Positions 53,166-64,000 of a stretch of DNA of 64,000 nucleotides are shown here, in pieces. The stretch's first letter is position 1. Each line of letters starts with the position of its first letter. The position numbers and the translations under genes were made by a program. The notes below the pieces were generated by a model. That model worked only from the letters and a program-made list of their open reading frames with translations. It did no database searches and was not told the origin of the DNA. The stretch spans positions 36,001-100,000 of the forward strand of contig JAXCGZ010020852.1 of the NCBI GenBank assembly GCA_037179515.1, read 5' to 3'. This DNA is from Halocaridina rubra (lineage: Eukaryota > Arthropoda > Malacostraca > Decapoda > Atyidae).

Positions 53166-53389
53166 ACCTCTAAATAGTTGTATGCTGCAAACTATTAAAA
53201 CCAGAAAATGCTGAAAGTCACGATCAGGCTAATGCAGGATTTTGTCCGTTGGCACGCGTTCTTTGCCTCTTGCGAAGGCGCAAGCAAAAATGTTCGTGTC
53301 ACGGAGTACATGTTATGTCGTGTTCTTTGGAAACATTACATGCACACCGGTATCACATGATCTTTTTTACTGAAATTTATTGAAAGGTG

Positions 53390-53459
<70 letters not shown>

Positions 53460-53485
53460 TTATATATATATTATTATTATTATTA

Positions 53486-53554
<69 letters not shown>
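53390..53554. repeat. (TA)n-(TTA)n
   Basis: About 33 TA units then about 28 TTA units. Confidence 0.95.
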
Positions 53555-53556
<2 letters not shown>

Positions 53557-53744
53557 GTCACCGTGGCTCAAGCGGTAGCGTCCGCGACTTTGAGGCGTCA
53601 GGTCGAGGGTTCGCGCTCCGTCACGGTCTGAGGTTAAGGGCATTCACTCAGGGTAACGATTACATCTGTCAAAACAAGTCCTTCGCAAGAAGGCAACCGT
53701 CCTAGCCCTTGGTTGAAAAGTGAGTCCGTGACGTAAAACCGGAA
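53555..53744 (+). mobile_element. SINE1 inserted in a (TTA)n array
   Basis: Full length. TTA repeats lie on both sides (resuming at 53745), so the target duplication cannot be resolved from the repeat. Confidence 0.92.
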
Positions 53745-53752
53745 CGTTATTA

Positions 53753-53799
<47 letters not shown>
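53745..53799. repeat. (TTA)n
   Basis: Continuation of the array interrupted by SINE1. Confidence 0.92.
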
Positions 53800-53999
53800 T
53801 TTCACTACATATTATTTTGAATTTGTTTTGGTGAGTATTTGGAGACCTTTGTAGTAGTGTAGAACAGTTCCTGGCATATATAAATTGCACTCGTGAGTGT
53901 AATTTTTGCGCGCATGCGTGCGTGTATTTATATGGTAATTACGAAGTATGTCGCTGTTTAACTGCAGTTAGTTTTATTCCTTTATATATATTTTAATGG

Positions 54000-54000
<1 letters not shown>

Positions 54001-54074
<74 letters not shown>

Positions 54075-54234
54075 CGCATATATCTATCTATAGATATATA
54101 TATATATATATCTATATCTATCTATCTATCGCTATATAGCGCTATCTATATCTATCTATCTATCTCGCATTTCTTCAAGTATACTGACACACGCACGCAT
54201 CTGCGCACACACACAAGAATGTACGCACGCACGC

Positions 54235-54294
<60 letters not shown>

Positions 54295-54513
54295 ATGACT
54301 ATATATTGCGTGCACTGAAGTGTTGCATGGGAATACTGTTCACAGATTATTGTTTTGCACGTGAGATGTGCTGTGTGTGTGTGTGTGTAAGTGTGCGCTC
54401 ATGTGGAAATCTTCGTACTCTGTGTTCATATTTGTATATGTTTTTTTTTTTTTTTTTTTGCTTGTACATTTCCACTCTCATTTTTATTTGACTTTTAATT
54501 GGTGAAAACTCAG

Positions 54514-54596
<83 letters not shown>
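54001..54596. repeat. cluster of microsatellites
   Basis: (TA)n 54001-54064, (TATC)-rich 54075-54165, (GA)n 54235-54294, (GT)n about 54374-54388, poly(T) 54440-54458 and (TA)n 54515-54596. Confidence 0.9.
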
Positions 54597-54599
<3 letters not shown>

Positions 54600-54794
54600 G
54601 GTAAAATATGGAATGTAGTTTAAACTCTTAAGTTCCCTCGTATCATAAAACAGTATTTACGGAAACGCTAAATCGACTTCAAGCGATAGATAGGTATTAC
54701 CGTATCTAGAGATACATTTTCAATCGCTGCATATATTAATGGAATGTTTCTTACTACTACTACTACTAAAGTACTTAATGTTAATGTTTGTTTG

Positions 54795-54849
54795 TTCCGG
54801 TTTTACGCCTCAGAGTCGCGGATGCTACCACTTGAGCCACGGTGATTAC
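54795..54849 (-). mobile_element. SINE1 with internal deletion
   Basis: Only 55 bp: the 3' end CGTAAAACCGGAA is joined to the start of the head. TACTTAATG lies on both sides (54772-54780, 54847-54855), suggesting an intact target duplication. Confidence 0.85.
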
Positions 54850-54854
54850 TTAAT

Positions 54855-54948
54855 GATAATAATAATAATAATAATAATAATATAATAGATATAATAATGA
54901 TAATAATAATATATAAATGTAATAATGATAATAATCATAATAATAGTA

Positions 54949-54997
<49 letters not shown>

Positions 54998-55010
54998 TAT
55001 TATTATTATT
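54855..55010. repeat. (AAT)n/(ATT)n
   Basis: Imperfect AAT units followed by ATT units, a loose inverted arrangement. Confidence 0.85.
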
Positions 55011-55134
55011 ACTTTGTCATAGTCGTCCACAAACCTCATATTTTTATTCATTAGCGGCAGATTTCCTAGATATGATGCAATGGAGTCGCTTTTTCTCAAT
55101 AGCTTGATAATATGTTGGATTCATTTAAAAGTAA

Positions 55135-55395
55135 GGCCTGATTTCTTAAGCAGTGTAAACCTAGGATACCATATTGTTAGTTAGCTAGACACACACAAAT
55201 GGATTTCATAAACGCATCTGACGCGTTCATGAAAGCCATTTTTGTGGGTGTCGAGCTAACTAACAATATGGTATGCCGTACGGGATCCTAGCCATACGCA
55301 GAATCGCGTCAGATGCGTTTATGAAATCCATTTGTGTGTGTCTAGCTAACTAACAATATGGTATCTTAGGTTCACATTGTTTAAGAAATCGGGCC
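55135..55395. mobile_element. foldback palindrome, rearranged
   Basis: The left arm stops at ACGCATCTGACGCG. The right arm is complete; between them lies a partial extra right-arm copy (ATGAAAGCCATTTTTGTGG to CAATATGGTATGCC). Confidence 0.9.
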
Positions 55396-55823
55396 CTAAA
55401 GTATATTATTACCCTAAAAAGTTCAAGGCTGCCTGTATTTTTTTTAGGGTAGTAATTTCTTAGTGTTAAAAAAAAAAAAATCATTAACCCTAATTTAATC
55501 ATTTCCTTCCGTAGACCCAATTTCATTACTTGTAGAACTCGTAGGCTATATTTTTATACTATTGCTCGTAGATTCTAAGAAAAAAAAAAAAAACTGCGTG
55601 CTTGTAGTCAAAGCGCACCGTTAAATCTTTCTTCCTGTTTATATATATGTATGTATGAATATATGTATGTATGCTTTGTATGTGCCTTTGACTGTTTGTT
55701 TTATGTGTGAGAAACATGACCAAATATTTACACACGGTCGAGGGAAAAAAAAAAAAAACACAGAAGGCTCACGAAAGGGAAATTACTGAGGTGTGGAATA
55801 TTTGAGCTAGCAACTGGCACCAA

Positions 55824-56077
55824 GTTACAGTGATATCATTTACAATCGTGTGTGTGTGTGTGTGTGTGTTCGGTTTTACGTCACGGCCTCCCTATTCCAC
55901 CAAGGGCTAGGACGGTTGCCTTCTTGCGAAGGACTTGTTTTGGTAGATGTAATCGTTGCCCTGAGTGCATGCCCTTGCTAACCTCAGACCGTAACGGGGC
56001 GCGAACCCTCGACCTGACGCGTCAGAGTCGCGGACGCTACCGCTTGAGCCACGGTTACAGTGATATCATTTACAATC
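55824..56077 (-). mobile_element. SINE1 with 24-bp perfect target duplication
   Basis: The direct repeats 55824-55847 and 56054-56077 match at all 24 bases. The element lacks a few bases at its 5' end and has an (AC)n tail (seen as (GT)n at 55848-55869) after CCGAA. It is the best candidate for a recent insertion in the window. Confidence 0.96.
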
Positions 56078-56139
56078 AACTTCAGTTTTTTTTTTTTCCA
56101 ACGGTGAGACCTAGGCTTTTACTTTTGATACTTCTTTGT

Positions 56140-56335
56140 CTACCTAGGTGCCAACCCCCTTGTTTAGGGGTGTGGCCAAGCCAAAGCACAAGCCATTTAG
56201 GGCTCTGGTTGTAGTTTTTCAAGCAGAACCTCTTCGTATGCCTTGATGCCTTGCGGCAGAAAAATACTAAGGAGGGATTCCGAGTCCACTCTCCGTGCTC
56301 CTCTAATCAATTTTTATATCATGCAGGACAACACC
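56140..56335 (-). mobile_element. SINE3-like copy, diverged
   Basis: CCCCCTTGTTTAGGGGTGTGG, AAGCCAAAGCA and GGGATTCCGAGTCCACTCTC keep the family order but with many changes. Confidence 0.65.
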
Positions 56336-56369
56336 GCCCTTGGAGAAGACAGAAAAAAAATGTACAGGG

Positions 56370-56371
<2 letters not shown>

Positions 56372-56446
<75 letters not shown>
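56372..56446. repeat. (TA)n
   Basis: About 36 units to the left of a perfect hairpin. Confidence 0.95.
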
Positions 56447-56450
<4 letters not shown>

Positions 56451-56479
56451 GTACAAACTGTTAGCATACAGCACTAAAT

Positions 56480-56636
56480 AGTAAGGAAGCCCATCAGTGA
56501 AACAAAACTTATAAAACAATGCTATATTTCGGATCCTAACTGGATCCCTTCCCAAGCACAACTTGAGAAGGGATCCAGTTAGGATCCGAAATATAGCATT
56601 GTTTTATAAGTTTTGTTTCACTGATGGGCTTCCTTA

Positions 56637-56638
<2 letters not shown>
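56480..56638. repeat. perfect 72-bp-arm hairpin
   Basis: Arms 56480-56551 and 56567-56638 are exact reverse complements with a 15-bp loop. (TA)n arrays flank it at 56372-56446 and 56639-56706. Confidence 0.96.

Positions 56639-56706
<68 letters not shown>
56639..56706. repeat. (TA)n
   Basis: About 33 units to the right of the hairpin. Confidence 0.95.
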
Positions 56707-56708
<2 letters not shown>

Positions 56709-56867
56709 TATCTATGGACGTAAACTAACGCTCTCCGGGTATATGCCGTCCTCTCTAATGGGCGGGTTTTCGAGTGCGCACTCTGCTATCTAGCGGCTCT
56801 TGGCGTCATATGAGAGGCCATACGACACATATATGAGGTAGAGAGCGCTTAACGCCTTGCTTGTATT

Positions 56868-57195
56868 TTTTTTTATTCAGATAACTGTACATAGGGACGT
56901 GCACATGGGCACTCCCAGTGATATTACAGTTGTTAAACATTACAATCTATATTTGGTCATGTATAAATAAAATATTAATATAATTTGCAATGGATTGAGC
57001 CCAGCCAATCGAATTTATAAAATGTTACATCCAAACTTTAGACTGGGGTTCCGAGTTCTACTCCATAAGATATCCTTTAACAGTTTCGATTTGTCACTAC
57101 TCTTCTGAGGGAGGGGGGCTTCAGAAGGCAAGGGTAGTGGTGTATATTTTGTGGTTGCCCTTGTCAACTCAGCAGAGATCAGGATTTTGTGCCCT
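56868..57195 (-). mobile_element. family F retroelement 3' end, longer copy
   Basis: The 3' block (CACTGGGAGTGCCCATGTGC, CTGAATAAAAAAAA) matches 41086-41225. Upstream, the minus strand is open for about 70 codons ending SRTRNPSLKFGCNIL*, which may be the C terminus of the parent protein. Confidence 0.65.
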
Positions 57196-57342
57196 TTTTC
57201 CCTCTTGTGACGGAAGGGTGGCTGAGTCAAAGCAAACAATCGACCTCTTGTGGGAGATAATGCAAAGAAAGGGATTCCCAGTCCCCACGTTCCACCCCAC
57301 TTAGTTGACTTTTACGACACGCAGGGAACACGGATGAGGTCT
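57196..57342 (-). mobile_element. SINE3 copy
   Basis: It has AGGGTGGCTGAGTCAAAGC, AAGGGATTCCCAGTCCCC and GTTGACTTTTACGACACGC. Confidence 0.85.
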
Positions 57343-57415
57343 TGGCTCCTCTCAAAGGGAATGTATCATCTCCTTTTTCAGTATTTTTAGGGACGTATAT
57401 TGTCAGTATCAGGGA

Positions 57416-57606
57416 TAGTCACCGTGGCTCAAGTGGTAGTGTCCGCGACTCTGAGGCGTCAGGTCCAGGGTTCGCGCCCCGTCACGGTCTGAGGTTAGCA
57501 AGGGCATGCAATCAGGGTAACGATTACATCTGCCATAACAAGTCCTTCGCAAGAAGGCAACCGTCCTAGCCCTTGGTAGATAATGGAGTCCGTGACGTAA
57601 AACCGG
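57416..57606 (+). mobile_element. SINE1, full length
   Basis: ATTGTCAGTATCAGG (57399-57413) and ATTGTTAGTATCAGG (57613-57627) form the target-site duplication. Confidence 0.94.
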
Positions 57607-57699
57607 ATTATCATTGTTAGTATCAGGATGAGTGTGAAATATGACCGGTTTTATTGCTACTCTTTCAACATTAGTAACAGTGTTAGCAGAGTACACGTT

Positions 57700-57929
57700 T
57701 GATATAAAAAGTAATATATGTATGTTTGTATGTGTTTATATATGTAATGTATATATGTATGTATATAATCTATATATGCGAGGGTCGATGAGGTTACACT
57801 GTCAGTAAGAATATTCTTTCCATGAAGAGCTTTTCTAGAAATAAGTTTATGCATATGTTGGATCCATGTGATTGCATATCGTATTCCCTTAGTTATAAGA
57901 TGAAGCGAAGTTTACGTATATGTTTTTTC

Positions 57930-57966
<37 letters not shown>

Positions 57967-58082
57967 GTTGTTGTTGTTGTTGTTGTTTTTATTTTCATTT
58001 CTATTTGGATTGTTAAGGAGAGGGAGGAATAGTAATTTATCGTTAATATTTGATAAGAAATTGATTTTTAATTTTTCCTCCT
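57700..58082. other. unique stretch with short arrays
   Basis: TATG-rich at 57715-57770; (ATT)n then (GTT)n at 57931-57986. Confidence 0.6.
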
Positions 58083-58395
58083 TTTAACGATGTCAGTGTA
58101 TTCGGATACATATGCGTTTTCGTATCCTTATCCGGATACGACTCCATGTATGCAAGTACATCCGTATCCGGATGCGGTGGCCATATTCCTGTACACTATA
58201 AAGTATTTTATTATTAATTTTAGCATACCTTTTAATTCTTATATTGGCTTCTTTTCAATCGTCCTTTTAACAATGTCAGTGTATTCGGATACATATGCGT
58301 TTTCGTAGCCGTATCCGGATACGACTTCTTGTATGCAAGTACATCCGTATCCGGATGCCGTTGCCATATACCTTATAATTCTTATATTAGCTTCT
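58083..58395. repeat. tandem duplication rich in TCCGGATA
   Basis: Two copies (from 58083 and 58265, period about 182 bp) each carry ATGTCAGTGTATTCGGATAC, CGTATCC or variants, TATCCGGATACGACT and ATCCGTATCCGGATGC. Confidence 0.92.
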
Positions 58396-58559
58396 TTTCA
58401 ATCCTTACGTTTGAGAAAATGAGTGTTGCTTCTAAAGTTTACGAATCTTGAAGGGCTGTTCTGGCTTCACCACCAACAGGATCTTACAATCTTTAACCAT
58501 TTAAAGTGAATTGCATAGCGGATGTAATAATGAAAAGAGAGTTGCCAAGAAGAGGGTTG

Positions 58560-59045
58560 GAAGAGGAAGAAACCAGTGAAAGGGGGGGGGGGACATGGGA
58601 AGATGCATGGAAAAGGGAGGGTTTAATGGGAAGGGAAGATACCTAGGAATGGAGATGGAATAGTGGAAGGGAAGATGTACGGTAAGGGTAGGATTAAAGA
58701 AGGGAAAGACACGTGGGAAAGGGAGTGGATAAAGGGAAAGGGAAGATATTCTGAAATGGAAGAGGGTAAGAGGAGGGGAAGATACACTTGGAAAGGGAAA
58801 AGGTTAGGGAGAGAAAGGTAGATGGGATAGGGGGGAAGGGAAGTATCCAGGGGATAGTTGGGGAAGGCGAGGGTTATAGTGGATGGGAAATCTATTTGGA
58901 AAGGTGGAGAGGGTATAAAGGAAGGGGATAATAGGTGCAGGGGGAGAAGCCTGAGAGAGAGAGAGAGAGAGTAGGGGAAGTAACCATGGAGGGGATATTG
59001 GGGTGTAGGGGAAATAACCTGAAAAGGGGGTGGGTTAAGGTCCGG
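58560..59045. repeat. purine-rich degenerate minisatellite
   Basis: Words of the type GGGAAGATAC..GGAAAGGGA recur about every 45-60 bp, with few pyrimidines on the plus strand. Confidence 0.8.
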
Positions 59046-59099
59046 GTCCAACCCACGCCCCTTTCATGATTTAAAGTTTGGAAATAGCCCCAAGCCAAC

Positions 59100-59678
<579 letters not shown>

Positions 59679-59847
59679 CTTCAAGGTGTATTTTTATTAT
59701 TGTTTATTCAGTGCAGTAGAGTGTATATAAATTGAATGCTAATTTATTGATATTTCATTGTAATATTATTTAGAATAAAAATTCTTCTTTTGAATAATAA
59801 TGATCTAGAATTGTTTCGGATATGAGCAGTGTGGAACGCGAGATATA

Positions 59848-60103
59848 GCCCCGATTTCTTAAACAGTGTAAACCTAGAATACCATATTGTTAGTTAGCTA
59901 GACACACAAATGGATTTCATAAACGCATCTGACGCGGTTCTGTGTATGGCTAGGATCCCGCACGGGATCTTAGCCCCGATTTCTTAAACAGTGTACACCT
60001 AGGATACCATATTGTTAGTTAGCTAGACACACACAAATGGATTACATTAACGCATCTGACACGGTTCTGTGTATGGCTAGGATCACGCACGGGATCCTAG
60101 CCA
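59848..60103 (+). mobile_element. foldback family, two direct half-palindromes
   Basis: Units 59848-59974 and 59975-60103 each contain a left arm and the small palindromic centre (GGATCCCGCACGGGATC-like) but no full right arm. An (ATA)n array follows at 60104-60190. Confidence 0.92.
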
Positions 60104-60128
60104 TAATAATAATAGTTATGGTAATTAT

Positions 60129-60178
<50 letters not shown>

Positions 60179-60551
60179 TAATAATAATTATAATTGAAAA
60201 AACCACTCCAATCTTTGAAGTTCATTATATATGCAATAGTCTTCACCAAATTGGCTGTTCAAAAGCTTCATTTTTTTTTTACGTATCTGTAATATTCGCT
60301 AATCTTATTCCATGTGGTGTAAATGGACCGAGGAATAGTTTTTAAATAAATATAGGCGAATGCTACGTCACCAAACCCTCCCACTTGCGTCATATATTGA
60401 ATTTTCTCATTCAGGCGCTGCACAGACTTACGAAGCGGTCTTGTCAAGTTATAAGAATATTCCGCTTCAGTATCAATGCCCGCATGCGTGCACGCACCCT
60501 CTTGCGCACACAGTAGACGAATATTTTTTTCCGTATTGGAGAATATTAACT

Positions 60552-60745
60552 GTAGTCACCGTGGCTCAAGCGGTAGCGTCCGCGACTCTGAGGCGTCAGG
60601 TCAAGGGTTCGCGCCCCGTCACGGTCTGAGGTTAGCAAGGGCATGCACTCAGGGTAAAGGTTACATCTGCCAAAGCAGTCCTTCTCAAGAAGGCAACCGT
60701 CCTCGCCCTTGGTAGAAAAGGAATTCCGTGACGTAAAACCGGAAC
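60552..60745 (+). mobile_element. SINE1, full length
   Basis: ATTGGAGAATATTAACT (60535-60551) and ATTGGAGAATAGTAACT (60746-60762) differ at one base. Confidence 0.95.
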
Positions 60746-60799
60746 ATTGGAGAATAGTAACTCAAGTGGTCTCTTATTTGTTTTGGTAATATAGTTTTT

Positions 60800-61259
60800 G
60801 CTGTTCTTTGTTGATATGAGGATTGTGTTTGTTTCATTATTAAGCATTTGAAAATTAAATGAAAGGACCATCTTCATTGTCATTATCGTTATCATCATCA
60901 TCATCATCATAGCCTCTTGAATTTTGATTTTTTTAATACTTCACAGCAGCCATTTTTTCTAACATCCAGGAACACATGGGGGAGAGACATTGGTTTACCC
61001 TGACAACTTTTTAGATTTAGTGAGTACACCATTCGTTGTGTGGTGACAGTGTTGGAACAGTATCTGGGCGACTTTGGGTTTCGATAAATGGAAAAATACA
61101 TGTCCTGCAGCTCTGGGCAGAGGCAAGTTTGATAAACGAGACATAGAAGGGATGGGCGTTATTAGGCCTTGCTCTCTGTGGGTTAGTCAGTCCACTAATA
61201 AAAGAGGATGGTGTGCGATGTGAATATTTTTCCATATCATATCCGCTTTGGCATGGTAT
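60800..61259. other. unique stretch
   Basis: Apart from (TCA)n at 60892-60910, nothing is recognised. Confidence 0.45.
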
Positions 61260-61530
61260 ATTTTCTGTGTGTGTGTGTGTGCGCGCGCTTGCGTGTGTGT
61301 AGGTGTGGGTGCTTGCGTGCGTGTGTGTTTGTGTGAGTGTATGGGTATATGCGTGCTTGTGTGTTTGTGAGTGTATGGGTGTATGCGTACGTGTGAGTGT
61401 GTGTGTGTGTGTGTGTGTATGGGTGTATGCGTGAATGTGTGGGTGCTTGCGTGTGTGTGTGTGTGTGTGAGTGAGTGAGTGAATGTGTGGGTGGGTTTAT
61501 GCTTTGTGTGTGTGAGTGAGTGAGTGAAGG
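61260..61530. repeat. GT-rich degenerate repeat
   Basis: GTGTGTGT runs alternate with GGGTGTATGCGTG-type units, giving a loose 25-35 bp periodicity. Confidence 0.85.
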
Positions 61531-61850
61531 TTTGTCAGTGATGCTCCCAAGTTACAAGTTTCTAACATGACTAACTCAGAATGAGAACTCTTCCCAAACC
61601 CGTTTATATCCGGGTTCGAAGTTGGGTCTTTGTGACTGCGAGCCGCAGGACGCAACCAACTGTCTTTGTTATGATTTCGAAAGCATTTCGGATGTAAGGA
61701 CTCGCTCACACTTGAGACATTTTAGAATGAAAAATTGGCATTACAACTTATGCAAATGACGTGTCTAGACTGCTTCCGGAATGCCAAGCTTTACTCATGC
61801 AAAACCAAGAAATAAAGAAACAAATATGTAAATACTTAAGCACATTTCCC

Positions 61851-62168
61851 AGTAGTCACCGTGGCTCAAGCGGTAGCGTCCGCGACTCTGAGGCGTCAGG
61901 TCGAGGGTTAGCACCTCGTCACGGTCTGAGGTTAGCAAGGGCATGCACTCAGGGTAACGATTACATCTGCCAAAACAAGTCTCCGTGGCTCAAGCGGTAG
62001 CGTCCCCGACTGTGAGGCGTCAGGTCGAGGGTTCGCGCTCCGTCACGGTCTGAGGTTAGCAAGGGCATGCACTCAGGGTAACGATTACATCTGCCAAAAC
62101 AAGTCCTAGGCAAGAAGGCAACCGTCCTAGCCCTTGCTAGAAAAGGGTGCCCGTGACGTAAAACCTGA
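61851..62168 (+). mobile_element. SINE1 head-to-tail dimer
   Basis: Unit 1 (61851-61980) stops at CAAAACAAGT; unit 2 (61982-62168) starts at CCGTGGCTCAAGC and is complete at its 3' end. One target duplication, ACTTAAGCACATTTCCC, at 61834-61850 and 62169-62185, encloses both. Confidence 0.95.
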
Positions 62169-62279
62169 ACTTAAGCACATTTCCCTATGAAGTAAGACAC
62201 ATGAGTGAATAAGCTTTTAGTATTATAAACAAACTTAGGTTCAACTGTGCAGTTTGAACCCCAAGGCTTGATCTGGTTT

Positions 62280-62410
62280 CATATTCTACCTAACCTAACC
62301 TCTCACGCTTTATCCAAACACAATCTTTGCTATTCTAACTGATACATCCTAATCCAAACCTAACCTAACTTGAATCTAAGCTAACCTCTATTACCTAACG
62401 TTAGTTACCT
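62280..62410. repeat. CCTAA-rich, telomere-like DNA
   Basis: CCTAACCTAACC-type words recur irregularly; more lie at 62750-62860. The arthropod telomere repeat is TTAGG. The segment 62348-62405 is duplicated at 63148-63210. Confidence 0.75.
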
Positions 62411-62424
62411 AATCTATCTTCATC

Positions 62425-62429
<5 letters not shown>

Positions 62430-62487
<58 letters not shown>
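62430..62487. repeat. (TTA)n
   Basis: Tail of the adjacent minus-strand family E copy. Confidence 0.93.
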
Positions 62488-62488
<1 letters not shown>

Positions 62489-62745
62489 GTGACACCAGGA
62501 CAGGCAAAAAAAAAAAATTACCCTCATCGAACCTGGGTATGAAGAAAGCATAAAGAGAAACAGATTGGGAGTATTGTGACTTGTCAGAAATGAAGTGATA
62601 ATAAGACATGTAACGAATATCCAAGAATATTCAGTGTTGATGTAGGCATAGAAAGAGAACCGTAACTGAAGGAAGACTTAACATCGAACCGTCCTGGACA
62701 GTCTTATTAAAGTCCACAAGACCCTTCAGCTGTAGTATCGCAAAG
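62488..62745 (-). mobile_element. family E repeat
   Basis: TGTGACACCAGGACAGGC, CCTCATCGAACCTGGGTATG, AATATTCAGTGTTGATGTAG and AACCGTCCTGGACAGTC in order, the most complete minus-strand copy. Confidence 0.87.
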
Positions 62746-62918
62746 GGTTAAACCTAGGATCCTAACCTATGTCACCTGACCTAATCTAAAGGGATCCTAA
62801 CCTTTTCTAATTAACCTATCGTAATCCTAACCTAACTCATCTTACCTAACCTTACGGGACCCCATTCAGAATTTGTTTTCGGAATTCTGTATTTGATTCC
62901 AGGCTAAGTACAGACCTT

Positions 62919-63296
62919 GGCTCGATTTCTTAAACAGTGTAAACCTAGGATACCATATTGTTAGTTAGCTAGACACACACAAATGGATTTCATAGACGCA
63001 TCTGACGTGGTTCTGTGTATGGCTAGGATCCCGCAAAGGATCCTAGGCCCGATTTCTTAAAGTGTAAACCTAGGATACCATATTGTTAGTTAGCTAGATA
63101 CCCACAAATGGATTTCATAAACGCATCCGACGCGGTTCTGTGTATGGCTAGGATCCTAATCCAAACCTAACCTAACTTGAATCTAAGTTAACCTCTATTA
63201 CCTAACGTTAGTTAGATGCGTTTATGAAATCCATTTGTGTGTCTAGCTAACTAACAATATGGTATCCTAGGTTTACACTGTTTAAGAAATCGAGCC
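62919..63296. mobile_element. foldback element with a captured segment
   Basis: Two left arms in direct order (62919-63049, 63050-63150), then about 60 bp of CCTAA-rich sequence also present at 62348-62405, then one right arm ending AAGAAATCGAGCC at 63296. Confidence 0.92.
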
Positions 63297-63688
63297 TATT
63301 TTATTATATATCTTACATTGGAGGAACATAATTTTGAGAGATTGTACTGGGAGAAAATGAATTATTTCCATGGTTATTCATATTAAAAACAAAGGGAATT
63401 GAACATCAGAATTTCTCTCCTTTTGTTGCGTTCGCCAATATATCTTTGTCGGTGATATAATTATAAAACTAATTTTTCCTTACATGGCGGTATAATTTAG
63501 AAAAAAAAAAAACATGAAGGGATACCATAATTGTAACTAAGGAGCATAAACAGCTGATTTTTTTTTTTTTTTTTAGCATGAAAAGTTTTAGGGTGGGAAG
63601 GAATGCCTACACCCACCCACCCACCCATCATTTCCCTTTAGGTATTGCACCTACGATGCCTCGGGAATACAAGGGTGGGGTTTAAATA

Positions 63689-63689
<1 letters not shown>

Positions 63690-63744
<55 letters not shown>

Positions 63745-63948
63745 ATAATAATAATAATCTATCTATACTAAAGCCATATTCCTCCCTATAAAGGGGTGGC
63801 TGAGTCAAAGCAAAATGCTTTGACTATGCAGGAAGATAATACAGAGGAGGGGATTCCCAGTTCCCTCGCTCCGCCCCATTGATTCGACTCTGACGACACG
63901 CAGGGGAACACAAAGGAAGTATTCTTACCCCCTTCCCTTAGGGGGTTA

Positions 63949-63995
<47 letters not shown>

Positions 63996-64000
63996 ATAAT
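63690..64000 (-). mobile_element. SINE3 between (CTA)n arrays
   Basis: The SINE3 copy (63757-63945) has CCTATAAAGGGGTGGCTGAG and CGACACGCAGGGGAACAC. (CTA)n lies at 63690-63745 and 63950-64000, so it sits inside or next to a (CTA)n array cut by the window end. Confidence 0.85.

Noticed and set aside
62280..62870. Interstitial telomere
   Set aside because: CCTAA words are irregular and mixed with other sequence; no uninterrupted array is present.

Overview
The window looks like nuclear DNA of an arthropod, most likely a decapod crustacean. This is inferred from very long (TA)n, (TC)n and (GA)n arrays, abundant tRNA-derived SINEs, scattered TTAGG-like (CCTAA) telomere-type motifs, CR1/Jockey-like LINEs and Tigger-type transposons. 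Nothing resembles bacterial operons. Almost all of the sequence is repeats, intron or intergenic DNA.

Host genes: the best-supported host coding sequence is a short first coding exon on the minus strand (2648-2731). It encodes 28 residues that run into the first strand of a PH domain and end at a consensus splice donor; it reads like the start of insulin receptor substrate (IRS/chico). Its downstream intron fills 1-2647 and the rest of the gene lies outside the window. Two weaker candidate first exons on the plus strand end in strong phase-0 donors (23330-23362 and 43802-43834).

Layout: 1-9100 holds the IRS exon, its presumed intron and 5' region, a promoter-like CpG-richer stretch (about 7600-8130) and a 358-bp palindrome. 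9600-13900 and 17700-23000 are LINE graveyards (a CR1-like family, RT motif FADDAK; a Jockey-like family, motif YADD). 15000-16400 is a composite repeat with a long inverted repeat. 24200-32400 is a Tigger-rich zone: one near-complete 2276-bp element with terminal inverted repeats, two short deletion derivatives in opposite orientations and two abutting relics, all beside (TA)n arrays. 33300-48100 carries hairpins, long microsatellites, a 32-bp minisatellite with higher-order structure and other degenerate tandem repeats. 48100-64000 is rich in SINEs and foldback palindromes, with a young Jockey-like LINE copy at 49436-50898.

Relationships: the main SINE (SINE1, about 195 bp, tRNA-like head) has 14 loci, at least nine with recognisable target-site duplications, one of them 24 bp and perfect. 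A second SINE (SINE2) ends in about 40 bp nearly the same as the 3' end of the LINE at 49436-50898, including AATAAA and a (TTA)n tail, the expected mark of a SINE mobilised by that LINE's machinery. A third family (SINE3) ends in a C5/G5 hairpin. A foldback element with ends GGCCCGATTTCTTA occurs at six loci as palindromes, half-palindromes and tandem half-arms. The names SINE1-3, family E-G and LINE-B1/B2 are labels used here only.
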